Assembly: GCA_015183035.1 (NCBI GenBank)
Contig: JACZZP010000016.1
Coordinates: 1,736,001 to 1,800,000 of the forward strand
Source of the DNA: Meloidogyne chitwoodi
Taxonomy: Eukaryota; Nematoda; Chromadorea; Rhabditida; Meloidogynidae
DNA length: 64,000 nt
Direction of reading: 5' to 3'
Shown here: piece after piece, positions 24,094 to 36,058 of the stretch
Layout of the letters: each line of letters starts with the position of its first letter
How positions within the stretch are numbered: the first letter of the stretch is position 1
Position numbers and translations under genes: made by a program
The notes under the pieces: model-generated
Seen by the model: the letters and a program-made list of their open reading frames with translations, nothing else
Told to the model about the DNA's origin: nothing
The model's database searches: none

Positions 24094-26036
24094 TTTTTAC
24101 TAAATGATAAAAAATAAACATAAATTATTATTGAAAGATTTCAATTTTAAGGATTTTTAAATAAGCAAAAAACGCACAAAATGAAAAAGAGAGATGGAAG
24201 AATATTTTCAATTTTTTGTCTCTGAGTCGTTTCACAAAGAAGATTTTAAAAATTATGAAAATTTGAATATAAAATTAAGCCATATTCATCTAGAAATTCT
24301 TTTCCAATTTATTTTTTAATCTTTCTGATTTTTTTATGACGAGGAAGTTCAAAATATTTATTGGCAAAACGTTGGAAAACTTTATTGGCGAAATGTCATG
24401 TCAAATTGGAAATTAATTATTTTCTCTTTTTTTCGATTTAAGTTCATTTAAAAACCTTAAAACTAAATAAACTAACAGTGATGATCTTTCACATTTTTCA
24501 ATGTATTTAATGTATATACGCGTTTTCATTTATCCATATTTTATTATTTATGATATGTTTCTGATTTTGATGTTATATTTTTGATTCATAACCCAGAATT
24601 CATTCTTATCCCGCTTTCTACAAATACTTATGTTAAAAGAGTTATTACTCATTTTTATTTAATTATTGATTTTTTAATTTATGCTTTGTTTTAGATTTAC
24701 ACAATATTTTCTAAATTATAATTTCTTTTTAGAAGTAACTTTCTCATAGCTTCGCCCTTTACAGTACAAAACAGGGCGTTTTCGCGTTTTTTTTATTTTT
24801 TTTTGACCCCTTGTAGCTAACAGGTTTGGAAGAATCTTGATTTCAAAAGAATTTTGAGTCATTTGACTTTTGAGCACATTTCTTGAAGAAGATTTTATTC
24901 CACATTTCGGAGCACGATTTTTCTGATGAAGAAAAACTGTACAAAATGTGGAAACAAAGCGATGTATATAATCCTGCTATTTTCTCCCTTTACTGAAGTT
25001 GTTCCTGCCTGTCAATTCTTGCCATCGCTGTTGTTGATTGCACTTAATTTGCACTACTAATTTTGCAAGGTTTTTTTATGTTTAGGGGTGGGATACTTGT
25101 CTATTGAATTATCTTCTTTTGCTGATTTAGTTTATAACTTTCAAGTTTTTTGCATAATTATCTTCAAGAAACGTGCCAAAAAGTTTAAGAAAATAATATA
25201 TTTTACACGATTCCTTATTGCCGGTAGTAATCTTGCATCTTATTAAATCAGTTTATCTTTTAATCTTCAGATGATCTTCTTTGCGCTTTTTTATTAATCT
25301 CGTCGAGACACCATATTTCAGACCTTTCCATTCTTTATTTTTATATGTATTAGTTTATTAAATGATTAAGTTCACGAGATTTTTTGACTTTTATAGAGTT
25401 TGGCTGTATGCAAGAAATATGGGACCTGATTAGCTTTCTAGAAACCCGAAAATTTCCACTTTTTTCAGTATCTTTGTTCCTTATGTTATAGTATTAACTA
25501 AATCCAGATTCTTCAGGAATATCCAACAATCTGTTAGCTACTTTCATTTTAACTATCAATCCTAATTCATTCAAAATAATATATAGTCCATGTTCAACCC
25601 TATTATCTAACACAATTAACATAATAATTTTATATCATTTTTAGTTATATCTATATTTTTTAATTCGAACTACACCAATATTATTATGTGTGAGCAAGAT
25701 CAAGCAACATGGACTTTGGTATATTTTATTCATTTAGTAGACCAAAGCGCCTCTAGAAGTCTGTAACAATCTTTTAGATATGTTAAATTGGGGATGTTGA
25801 CTTATTTATAGGATTTAAACCGGCAAAAATTTAAGTATAATTTTACGTTCCAATTTTTTATTCTTCGTTCACCTATGCTTTTCATTGCAGCACTTGCGAT
25901 AAATAGTCTAGGAATTTTGACGATAAACTGGCCAGCGATAAAAAAATGCAAATTAGATTTAATTAAAATTTTTATTGAAACTTAGAATTGTCAAGTTTGA
26001 CTGAAATTTTTAAAATAGTCATAGCCTTATTTTTTA
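24094..26036. other. Less AT-rich spacer with protein-like fragments, no intact gene
   Basis: The base composition is visibly richer in G and C than the deserts on either side. Short frames read like protein on the plus strand: about 24335-24413 (DEEVQNIYWQNVGKLYWRN) and about 24905-25012 (HDFSDEEKLYKMWKQSDVYN, then a stop). They could not be linked into a gene by splice phase. They may be exons of an unresolved gene or remains of one. Confidence 0.35.
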
Positions 26037-26786
26037 ATGCTGAAAAACTTTAAAAATCAAATTTCAATAAAAAAAATCCAACGTGAATTGCTGCTAGAAA
26101 TTGTTAATTTTTTTCCCTTTAGTTTAAAATGGGCCACTCTTCGGATTTCTCGTAGTTTTGATCTTTTTTTGTTAAAATGTAAATGGATAAAGATTGTTAT
26201 TATGACTATCGAGGCACTTTATTCTAATTATTCGTAATGCTTTTTTTGTATTCAGTTTCGTAATCAGTTGGACATTGCCATTTTTCGCTTCTCAACGAAT
26301 CAAACAAATTTGAACAATTACTCTGAGGAAAAACAGATGCTTTCATACCAATCTATTTCTTTGGCATGGGGTATTGCGCATTCGATAGCTGAAAGATTTG
26401 ATGCTCATCCGGACTATAAATTTCAGTGGGGGAATGAGTGGTTGGCTGTTGAACCGAATCCTACGATTCAACAGGTTGATTACTACTTATTTTAAAATAT
26501 TTTGAAATTTATTCTTTAATTGCAAATTTTTAACTTTTTTAAAATTTTAGAATTTTTATGAATAATTTGCTTAAAGAGTCAATCTAAAATCAAAGAAAAT
26601 TCTTAAAAATACGTAAATTTCTTTTTATTTTAGTTCGTTGCTGTGTTTGCTAAACGAACTGCAATGCTTGTTCGGCTCTTACAATTTCTCAGAAGCTTAG
26701 AGGATGAAACACTATCCGCATTGGGGAATCGATACTTATTGTATGCTTCTGGGTGCTTAGCAGCGGTTTCAATTGAACTGACTTAA
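26037..26786 (+). CDS. Small F-box-like protein
   Basis: Three exons (26037-26195, 26256-26474, 26634-26786) in consistent phase give 176 aa. The first exon has IQRELLLEIVNFFPFSLKW followed by ATLRISRSFDLFLL. This resembles the F-box pattern LPxELLLEI...F...W..L..S..., the adaptor module that recruits substrates to SCF ubiquitin ligases through Skp1. The remainder (SISLAWGIAHSIAERFDAHP, FAKRTAMLVRLLQFLRSLED) has no family I recognise. The usual LP before the F-box is IQ here, so the assignment is tentative. Codon use is richer in G and C than in neighbouring genes. It may be a young or decaying member of a nematode-expanded family. An exon 1 donor at 26196 (GTTATT) is weak. Confidence 0.4.
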
Positions 26787-27245
26787 TGACATTCAAGTGT
26801 TAAAATGTTAATTGCTTTAAAAAATATTTGTTTGTTTTGTTAATGTTAATTTTTTAATGTTGATTATAAATGCACTTTTCTGACCTATTTGCTTTTTAAT
26901 TTTAAAAGTTTATTTAAGTCTTTATTATACTTTAAATGATTTAAAAAATTGTTATTTTTTATTTTGATAACATAGGACGATTTCTTACACTTAATCAATG
27001 AATATTTGGTGTTTCGGAAAAATTTCAATAATCTAAAAAAATTTTTTTATATTTTTTGTGGTTTAATTTGAGATTTTGTATTGTTCGTCTGTTGTTGAAA
27101 AGTCGTTATACTGATTATTTTACAAATTGATCCAGATCCAATTTGTGTTGATAAAACCTTGTGTGTTTCGACGGACTGCTTTGCAAACGTTTGCACTTTT
27201 TGGACAAAATTGGATGTTTATAAATAATTTGTTTATTTTTTGCAG
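26787..27245. other. Spacer with a possible Cys-rich upstream exon
   Basis: A frame at 27099-27224 reads QIDPDPICVDKTLCVSTDC and then FANVCTFWTKLD before a stop, with five or six cysteines. It looks like an extracellular module and may be an exon of the membrane protein starting at 27246, but the splice phase does not join cleanly. Confidence 0.3.
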
Positions 27246-29048
27246 ATATCTCATGTCAATTTAATATAAAATTGTTAATTAATTTGGCTGGATGGGCTGG
27301 TTTAGCTTCAAATTTTGGTTTTGTTTTCGTCTTATTCTTGCATCCATTGCACATTTTAATTGGTTATTTTCTTTTTTTATTATTTTAAAAATTAAAAAAA
27401 ATTTATATAGGTTTACAGCTATTTATGTAAATTGCATTTTCTTTACTTTGTGGAAATCTTATGATATTTTTTGGTTTTGGTTTCATTTGGTTTTGTGTGT
27501 TTGCTTTCCTGCTCTTCGACCTGAAAATAACTTGCTTGTATTTATTAGATTAATTTATGCAAAACATGGAGAATATTCAAATAAATCTTATAAAGAAATT
27601 TACGAAACAATTTATAAATATAAGACTGGAGAAACAAAATCAGAAGCTGAATTAAAAAGAGTAGAAACGATTAGGAAAGAAAAAAGGGAGAGCAAACGCT
27701 GCTCAAATTTAAAGGTTTTTTTTAATTTTTTAGAATTTTTAAGAATATTTTTTAAAGAAAGATGACTTCACATCCTCTAGCGAAGAAGAGAATGATAATA
27801 TTGGGAAGTCTAGTTTGTACCCTAAACTTTTGGAAAATGAAGAACAGGCAATGCCAAATATTCGATTAGATCGTCAAAAAGATGTAAAAAGTAGAATGGA
27901 CCAGCAAGAAGGTTTTTAATATTTTTTTGGCTTTCTTTTTAATCAAAAATCGATTTTTGGTTTTTATATATTTTATTTTGTGAATATTTTCTGATCATTT
28001 TTAATGACGTTTCTATTTTTTCGAGTTCTTTTAAAAAATTTTTTGAAGATTCCAGATAAATATCTTATACAATTAGCAATTTTTCTTTTATTTTTAAATC
28101 TATATTAAAAATACTAGGAGACAATTGAACTAAAATTTTAAACTTTTTTTAATTTTTTAGTTTTAATTACTCATCGAAATTCTTCGTTACACAAACAGAG
28201 TGGATTGAAAAAATTTATTCCTTCATTTTTACGAAAGAAAAGTGAATCTCAAAGACAAAAAGAACGTACAAATGGTTTTTAAATTTTAAATATTTTAAAT
28301 TTTATATATTTAGAAGCAAAACGCCTTCAAGAAAAAGGCCAGGAAAAAGCTGAAAAATTGCTTGCTAGACAAGAACGAAAGGAAAAAAAGAGAAAAGAGA
28401 TGGCTTTGCTTAGAGAAAGGGCAAGAATTGAAAGAAGGTTTTTTTAAATAAATTAACTAAATTTTCTCTAATTTTTCCAAGACGTAAGAATTTTGCTGAT
28501 GCAGTTGATTTGCTTCTTACATATTGTCGTTTAGCTACTTCTCTAGCTGTAATGGTTGGAAATGTGCACAAAATGTTTTTACCTCGTTATTTAGCTCCAC
28601 CAAAGAATACTATTTATGATAGTCCTGATCTTATTATGATTTTTGGGTTTTTTAATTAAAAATTATATAATTAAATTTATTTTTTAAAGATTTACACTGC
28701 TTATAGATGTTGGCTTTTTTTGGTTGTTAACACTTTTCAAGTAATACATATTTTCTATTAAAAAAAAAAAGAATAATAATAATAATGTTATATCTTTATT
28801 TTCGGATAGAATGTTAAACAATTTTTTTTAGATTATATTTTCTTTTTTAATTTTAAAGTTTTTGTCAACAAATTGGCCTTTGTTGTCGTCTTGGATTTTG
28901 CTATTTTCTGATTTGGTGCTTTGGTCTTGTATTTTTCGGAGGTTTTTGTATGTTATATCCAATGAATTTTATACAAGAACAATTAGATGGTACTTGGTGC
29001 CAATTCGAAGAAGGACAGCCTTTTAGCCAATATTTTGATGGAAAATAA
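27246..29048 (+). CDS. Multi-pass membrane protein with charged central region (5' end unresolved)
   Basis: Eight exons in phase: 27246-27362, 27419-27714, 27758-27911, 28161-28274, 28314-28437, 28482-28646, 28690-28740, 28859-29048. The first visible exon has no ATG, so at least one upstream exon exists. Two hydrophobic segments come first (INLAGWAGLASNFGFVFVLF, then WFHLVLCVCFPALRP). A long hydrophilic region follows, with acidic (SSSEEENDN) and coiled-coil-like basic repeats (RQERKEKKRKEMALLRERAR). Then AVDLLLTYCRLATSLAVMVG, IFGFTLLIDVGFFWLLTLF and YFLIWCFGLVFFGGF form further membrane segments. The tail (DGTWCQFEEGQPFSQYF) is probably outside. The phases of the last three exons are mutually supporting. 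The family is not recognised. It is unlikely to be a transporter of the 12-TM type, given the large charged loop. Confidence 0.6.
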
Positions 29049-29447
29049 TTTTAAAAAAATTTTTAATTAAATAATATTTTTCCTATAAAAATTTTCTAAT
29101 ATTTTATATTTTACTTAAAATTATTTTTTATTAATTTTAAATTTAGCCTTATTTTTTTATTTTATCTTCGCTTTGATTCTTGTCATTTTATTATTTTTAA
29201 CCGGTTATATTATTAAATCATTAAAATAGTCATAAATATTGCTAGAATAATTATAGCTTATATTATATTTGTTTAAATTCTTATAAACAAGTTGTTTTTT
29301 GTATAACTAATGTTTTAATTAAGTTCTGATTTTTACTCGTGTTTTAATTATATTCTGGTTTTTAAATTTCAATTCCTAATTATAAAGGTTTTAATTAAAA
29401 TATTTAATTATATGAAATTTTCGTTAAAGACAAATTTTGTTTTCCCT
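29049..29447. other. Convergent spacer
   Basis: It lies between the stops of the membrane protein and the chemoreceptor. It holds a few TTCTGATT/TTCTGGTT words (about 29320-29370) and is otherwise featureless AT-rich DNA. Confidence 0.5.
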
Positions 29448-30735
29448 TTATTGATGAAAATAATATTTTAAAGGAGTTTTATAGAAATATTTTAAATTTA
29501 CAAAAGCTCTACGATATGGCTTATTAGTTAAAATACAAACAATTGGATTAAAAACTGGTGTAAAATGAAATGAAGAAAAAATAAATAATCTAATAATATT
29601 TAATATTTCGCTATTTGTTGTTGAATAAAATATAATTATCATAACCATAGTTTGAATCACAAATGGAATAATTGCCTTTAAAATTTTATAAAATAATTAT
29701 TTTTAATTATTCTTACTAAAATTATAAAAGTTTTTGTAAGAGATTTAACAATTATTTTTAAATTTGCATTAGATTCAGTATATGAATTAACATATCTAAC
29801 CATTTTTATAGAACAAAATATTATTATAAAATAAGGAATTGCTTCAAAATAATATACAGGAAGCAAAGACAAAAGACTTATCTAAATAGGTATTTAATTT
29901 TAAAATTCTTTAAATTTTTCAATAAATTATAAAATTATTTTAAAAAATAACTACCTTATCCATTTTACATTTAACAAATGACAAGGTTATTTTATTTAAA
30001 AACTGTCTAACTCCTCCATTAGAATATTGTGTAATATAAATAAAATCAACTATATAAAATATATCTGTAATTAAAGCAACAGAAAACAGGTATAAATAGC
30101 GGCGAAAGTTAATATTTATATCTCTTAAGAGAAAATTGTTTTAAATTAATTCTGATTTTTTAAAACTTAGTTATTGTTTTAAATTAATTCTGATTTTTAA
30201 AACTTATATTGAAATACCTGTTTATAACTAAATATCTATAAATAAATTGAACACACAATCCAAACAAATTTAAATTGTAAAAAAAGTTCCAAATAATAAA
30301 AGAAATATAAAAAAATAAATGATTAAAATTTTCTTTCATAATATTAACTAATATTCCGTTTGGAAAAATAAATGTTGCACTTCCGTCAATGTCAATTATA
30401 TAAAACTAAATAAACAAACTAATATTCTGATATTTTTTAAAAATAAATTCTGGTTTTTATAATGTTTAAAATAAATTCTGGTTTTTCTAATGTTTTAAAT
30501 ACATTCTGATTTAATATTGTTTTAAATATTAATTATTTACATGTTGCTCTAACATTTGAATAGTTAATAATAAAGTATCTATAAAACAATTTTGTATTAA
30601 AATTTGACTGTGTGTTTTCATTTCTTTTGGTGTTTTAAATAAAATAAAATAAATTAATATAAAATTGAGAGGAAAACCAATTAATAAACTTAGCCAATAG
30701 TCTAATTTAAAGAAAATTTCAATTAAATCAGGCAT
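29448..30735 (-). CDS. Nematode serpentine chemoreceptor (Srd/Str-like GPCR)
   Basis: Five exons (30541-30735, 30218-30405, 29955-30123, 29717-29881, 29448-29675) give 314 aa, the normal size for nematode chemoreceptors. TM1 carries IGFPLNFILIYFILFKTPKE, the N...L..YLI..KTPKE signature seen in Srd- and Str-type receptors. Later segments include FYISFIIWNFFYNLNLFGLC, the EAIPYFIIIFCSIKM region, and MIIIFYSTTNSEILN. The C-terminal signature SFHFTPVFNPIVCILTNKP, then YRRAF, is the conserved end of TM7. There is no DRY motif, as expected for these families. It would sit in the sensory-cilium membrane and signal through G proteins. Srd is my best guess; Str is possible. A decayed copy of its last exon lies upstream at about 30910-31015. 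Confidence 0.85.
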
Positions 30736-30909
30736 TTAAAAAAATCTAATTTTTATTTAATAAAATGGGCAAAATATTATTTAATATATTTATTATTATT
30801 TTTTTAAATATTATTTTATATTTTTTAACCATCTAGAATTAGCTTTATTTCAAACACTCATATTAAATTTTCACCTGCAATTTAATTAATATTAAATAAA
30901 ATTTATTGT

Positions 30910-31015
30910 AGAAATATTTTTTTAAAAATTTATAAAAGCTTTACGATATTATTTAATTAAAATATAGACAATTTTATTAAAAACTATTGTAAAATTAATT
31001 GAAGAAAAAATAAAT
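30910..31015 (-). pseudogene. Relic of a chemoreceptor last exon
   Basis: The stretch matches the active gene's last exon (29481-29588) almost base for base over about 100 bp in the same orientation. AAAGCTTTACGATAT corresponds to AAAGCTCTACGATAT, and GAAGAAAAAATAAATAA is identical. The rest of a receptor is absent and the reading frame is broken. It indicates an old tandem duplication. Confidence 0.75.
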
Positions 31016-31225
31016 AAAAAGACCATCTGCCCTTTTTAAATATTTTTTTTTAATTTGCGCTAAATTAAAGCTTTTTTTAAAAAGCAGAAAATAATTCAAT
31101 TTATTTATTTAATTTTGCTTCAGGCGTTTTTTTAAATAATTTAATATTTAAAAAGCCGACAATAGTCAATCACCGGCTCATTAATTTTAATACAATTTTT
31201 ATTTATTTTATTTAAATCTTTATTC

Positions 31226-31410
31226 TGAAAAACAAACAAATAAACAAACAAACATATAAAAATGTTTAAAAATTTATTTAGAAAATGTTTTTTTTTTAAT
31301 TTTAATTTAAAATAACCAATAAACAAACAAATAAACAAACAAATAAACAAACAAACATATAAAAATGTTTAAAAACTTATTAATTTAAAATAACCAATAA
31401 ACAAACAAAT
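31226..31410. repeat. AAAC/AAAT tetranucleotide tract with a direct repeat
   Basis: Tracts of CAAACAAATAAACAAACAAA are interleaved with two copies of CATATAAAAATGTTTAAAAA (about 31252 and 31356) and two of AAAATAACCAATAAACAAAC. Confidence 0.75.
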
Positions 31411-32727
31411 AAATAAATTAAATGTACATATTAATATTAAATTTACTTAATATATTTTGCAATGACTTTAGAATATTAATAATTAATTTTTATTTGTATT
31501 ACCCTACAACAATTATATTTTTAAAAGTCAGTAATTTTATTTTAAAACAATTCTATATAATTTAAAAATATTAAATAATAATAATCTTATTTTTTTAAAT
31601 TATTTATTTTTTCTTTTAAAAATAGCCAAGGCCAAATTTGGAGAATTTTCCTTAAACAAATTACGCAATAATTAAATATCTCGACGATTAAATATTTATA
31701 TATATTTTTTTCTCTTTGATATAATTATTCATCATCTCGACTTTAAAAAAGTAAAATGAAAAAAAAAAATAAATAAATGTTCGGCAAAATAAAAAATAAA
31801 TTTATTTTCTTTTCTTCAAAACTGCTACCGTTTATTTATCTTTAAAAATAATCTTTTATTTTTTTTTTAATTAATTTTTTTTTTTTTCTTTCAAATATTT
31901 TCTCGTCAAGAGGAAAATTAATTAGAAAAGTTTTTATTTTTTAAATATTTATTTTCTAATCTTGCCGACATGTTCATTCATTCATTCAATTTATTTTATT
32001 TTATTTATTTGATTTTTTTACGCGCGGCTGACCAATTGTAATTTTAATATTTATTATTTTTAAATATTTATTTTTATTTTTTCTTTCAATATTATTATTA
32101 TTTCCACTTTAAACAAGTCAATAATTTTAAATTATTTGACAATTTTATTTTTGAAAAATAAATATAAAAACTGTGTATATAAAAAAAATAATAAAAGAAA
32201 AATTACAAAAAGAAAGAAAAAGAATTTTGTAATTAAAATTAAAAAAAGAAAGAAATACCTATGTAGCGTTGTATTTCCGCAGAGCCGCGGGGAGTTGATT
32301 AATTTGTGAAATTCAAAAAAGGAAAGAAAAGAGTAACAAAGAAGAAGACAGTAATTTAATTTAACTAGTTAATTTATTTTTATTTATTCCCAGCCGGTCA
32401 TGAAAACAAAAAAAAATATAAAGTGAATGAATTAATTCTTTATAAATTCTCTCACTTTGCTATATTTTTTCTTGATTTTTTACTCTTTTTATTTTTTTAA
32501 TTTTTCGTTGTCAAGGCCATTGCTTCAAAAAATAAAAAAAGCTAAAAAAGAAGACGCTGACCTTGACGTACTCTTGTTTTTGAATGTTGGACAAAACAAC
32601 AAACACACGAATACTATAAATTAAAAAGTGGGGAAATTGAATGGTTGTAAAAGTAGCAGTTAAATTTAAATATGCCGAACATTTTTTATGGAAAAATATT
32701 CTGATTTGGAATATTTTAAATAAAATG

Positions 32728-32985
32728 TGTAAAAACAAAAATATGACAATGTTTTAGAAAAATTCTGATTTATTGTTTTATGCAAGATACTAAAATTGTT
32801 TAATTTTTGTTTTAAATCTAAGTATTCTGATTATTATGGATTTAAGCAATGAAAATCCTAAACTAAACATGTTGTAAACAAATTCTGTTTTTATTACCAT
32901 CAAAATAATTAAATGTTTTAAAACATAGTTTAAAGGTGTTTCATTCTTTTCCAAACTAGTTCTGATTTTAATGTTTTAAAATTAT
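32728..32985 (+). repeat. GTTGTAAACAAATTCTG family, copy A
   Basis: It shares in order AATGTTTTAGAAAAATTCTG, TTTAATTTTTGTTTTAA, ATTCTGATTATTAT, GTTGTAAACAAATTCTG and TTTTTATTACCAT with the copies at 35230-35425 (+) and 43440-43690 (-). Confidence 0.75.
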
Positions 32986-33426
32986 TATGATTTTATTAAA
33001 CTAATGTTTTAATTTTATTCTGATTTTTAAAAACTTTATTTAATTAACCCAATAAAACATTTTATTAAAGTTTATATAAAAGTAATGTTTATAATTATGA
33101 GAAAACAATACTAAAACTAAAAAGAAAACACAAGTGAAAGGAAATTGTTTGAGAAATATTTAAATTGGGGATATTTTACTAATAGACTAATAAAAATGTG
33201 TTTATATTTAATAAAATATTGGCTTTTTAATTTGCACAGAATTTAAATAAAAAATTAAGCACTTTTGGATTTTATAAATATTAAAAAAATTAATTTTAAC
33301 ATTCTTGGCTTATTTTAACCAAAAAAATAATCAAAAAGTGCCTAATAATTTTAAAAAAAATTAAAAAAACTAGAATAAATTAATTATTCAATTATGTATT
33401 TATTTATTTTTTCTATTTTTTCTTTA

Positions 33427-34478
33427 TTAAATTGTAGTATTTCGAGCATAATAAAGTCGTTTAAGTCGTAAACTTCGTCTAATATTTGTATTATTATTAC
33501 CTTCAGAAATATCAATTTTTCCAATTTTTTTCCCTTTTTCTTTTTTTAAATTTAAACGTCGTTTTTTGGGAGATTCCAAAATAACTTTTTCAATTTTTAT
33601 TTCATTATCTTCATCACCAATTTTTTCAAATTTAACAGATTTAAAATTAGAAGGTGAAAATGACTTGCGAACACTTAAAAAATCTGAAAAAAATAAAAAA
33701 TTAAAAAAAATATTTTTATTAATTTACCAGTAATTTTTGTTTGTTTTTCCTCTTTATTAGAAGAAAATGTATTTAATTTATTATTACAAATATTCAAAGA
33801 AAGACGTCTTCTAGTAGTTGGAGTTCTTCCAGAATTGAGATGAAAAGGTGGTTTCATAAGAGAACGAATTGGTGATTTTGCTAAAAAATTAAATTATTAT
33901 TTTTTTATTATAAATTTTCACCTAAACAATTTGTTTTTGTTGTTTTTAATTTATCAGAACAATTATTTAAATCAGAACAACAATTAATTAATGTTTTGTT
34001 GTTTTCATCATTTTGTTCTGGTTTGTTGTTTTTATATTTTAATGTTTTTGTTGTTCTGTAAAATTCTGGTACTTTATTAGCAGATATTTGTTCAAATTCA
34101 AAACGACAATTATTTTCTTTTCCTTCCAAAGGTTTACATTCGTCAAAATCAAATCCCCATTTTTGTTTAAAATGTTCAGATAATTCAGACAACAAATTTT
34201 TAACAAATTGCTTAAAGAAAAAATATTTTTAAATATTTTTAAATTAATTTAATTTTTAAATTTACTTTATTTTGTTTATTATAATTTTTATTTTCTTCAT
34301 TTTCAAAAATTAAACGTCTTCTGGCTGTTGAATAATTTTTAAAATTTATATTATTTTTTAAAATATTTTCTTTATTATTTTCAAAATTATTATTTTGTTG
34401 ATGCCATTGATGCCAAACAGGACGTGTTGAATTTGGAACTAATGAAGAATAAATTGAAGGTAATGTTGTTAATTGCAT
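33427..34478 (-). CDS. cki: Cip/Kip-family cyclin-dependent kinase inhibitor
   Basis: Four exons (34266-34478, 33922-34210, 33728-33880, 33427-33683) give 303 aa. The inhibitor domain begins with STARRRLIF, which aligns with the cyclin-docking RxLFG motif. It continues with FKQKWGFDFDECKPLEG and NKVPEFYRTTK, matching the p27 order (WNFDF...KPLEG...LPEFYYRP). These elements bind the cyclin and insert into the CDK catalytic cleft. The C-terminal half is basic, with SPIRSLMK, TPTTRRRLSL (a possible CDK phosphorylation site) and SPKKRRLNLKKEK, a likely nuclear import signal. C. elegans cki-1 and cki-2 belong to this family; which one this matches cannot be decided. The protein is longer than p27 (198 aa), mainly in the tail. 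It acts in the nucleus to hold cells in G1. Confidence 0.9.
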
Positions 34479-35229
34479 TTTATTTTTTTAATTAATTATT
34501 TTCTTAAAAATAAATTAATTAATTTTATTTTTTAATGTACAAAGAAGAGAGGAATTGTTCTTCGACTTTCAATTTTTATTTTAGTTGATGGCACAAATTA
34601 AAAAATAAATAAAATTAAATTAAAAAATTATTTTTAAAAGAGTTTTGAAAATTAAAAAATAAAATATATAAAAAAGAAGAAAATTAAATAAAATAAAGGA
34701 GTGGCATAATAAAAAGACAAAAAAGGTCATATTTTTAGTCTTGTCATTTTTGAAGGCAAAATTAAAAAAAAAGAATATATAAGTAATATAAGAAAGGACG
34801 GAAGAGGAGCGGCACTACATTAATGGGAGGGGAAGTAGTTTTATAGGAGAGTGGTTTTGTGTTTTTAAACAGACGGTCAGCGGTCAAAGGAAGGGGAAAA
34901 TAAATAAATAAAATAAAAAAGAAAATTAAGAAGAAACAAAAGACCTCTTCTTTATTAAAAAGGGGATAAAAGAGGGGATTGACCGATGACCAAAAGGCCA
35001 AAAAATAAAAAAAGAACAAAATAATTTATTTATTTTAAAATAAAAAGAACAAAGAAAGAAAAAAAGAAAAATTGTAACGAAATATTTTTTTGTTAGAAAG
35101 GCGCTGAAAGGTCAAAAAAGAGGACAAAAAATAAAAAACAAAAATAAAGATGAAATATTAAAAATATATTTTGTTTAATTTATTAATATAATTATATTAA
35201 GGTCAATAAAAATTAAATTTTAAAACAAA

Positions 35230-35425
35230 ATGTTGTAAACAAAAATACAAATAACAATGTTTTAGAAAAATTCTGATATATTCTATTCTGGCTAACAAGA
35301 TGTTTTAATTTTTGTTTTAATTTTATTCTGATTATTATTTATTTAAACAATAAAAACATTATTAACCAAACACATGTTTTAAACAAATTCTGTTTTTATT
35401 ACCATTCAAACAATTCTGTTTTTTT
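35230..35425 (+). repeat. GTTGTAAACAAATTCTG family, copy B
   Basis: It shares ordered blocks with copies A and C, including ATATATTCTATTCTG, AAGATGTTTTAATTTTTG and CATTCAAACAATTCTG. Copy C is its closest relative. Confidence 0.8.
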
Positions 35426-36040
35426 TAATTTTATACTTAGTAAAAAATATATTTAAAAAAAAGTTTAAAAATCTCAAAGTAAAATTTAAAAAATTATAAA
35501 AAGATACATAGGTATAAACATCTCTGGGGGCATTTGTTTATTTTTTTAATTAAATTATTTTTTAAATTAATTTTTTTTAGTTGGGAATTATTTAAATTAA
35601 AAATTATTAAGTTGGGGTAAATTAAAAAAACTTTAGATAAAAAATTTTTTTTATTTATTTTTAAAAAAATATGTATATAATCATAATATTAGTTAAATGA
35701 ATCATATAAAGAAAAATAAAAGTGAAAACAAAAAAATTAAAAAATTACAAAAAGAAAATTAACAGACCATTAAACAAAAAGGAAAAAAAAAGAAAATAAA
35801 ATGAAAGGAAAATAAAAAATATGATGAACAAAAAATAGTAAATCTTTTTTTATTAAAAAAAAAGATTTACAAAAAATAAAAAGCTGAAAAGAATTTTTAG
35901 CAAAAAAAATAATGGCGGCTGCTTTTAGTTAAAAAATAAAAATGAAAAGCGAAGAGAAGAGAAGAAATGAATGAGAAAATAAAAAAGCTGGGTGGAGAGA
36001 AATAAAATAAGAAAAGAAGAGAGAGAATATATAGCAACGA

Positions 36041-36058
36041 CCGCCTGTAAATAGGCGG
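36041..36058. other. Short GC-rich hairpin
   Basis: CCGCCT and AGGCGG flank the six-base loop GTAAAT, in a purine-rich, otherwise AT-rich stretch just after a TATATA-like sequence. Function unknown; it may be chance. Confidence 0.4.

Larger units (their letters stand above)
31016..33426. other. Intergenic, repeats only
   Basis: AT-rich spacer between the chemoreceptor relic and the CDK-inhibitor 3' end. It contains AAAC/AAAT microsatellite-like tracts (31226-31410) and the first copy of the GTTGTAAACAAATTCTG family (about 32728-32985). No credible gene is seen; minus-strand frames at 31141-31350 and 32511-32738 are low-complexity. A short GC-richer patch (GCAGAGCCGCGGGGAG, about 32279-32294) is unexplained. 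Confidence 0.6.

Noticed and set aside
31141..31350. 69-codon frame with repeated FICLFVYLF
   Set aside because: It is produced by the AAAC/AAAT microsatellite tract.
2733..34478. Functional linkage of the PCTAIRE kinase and the CDK inhibitor
   Set aside because: They are 27 kb apart with unrelated genes between them, and Cip/Kip proteins mainly act on cell-cycle CDKs; co-location looks incidental.
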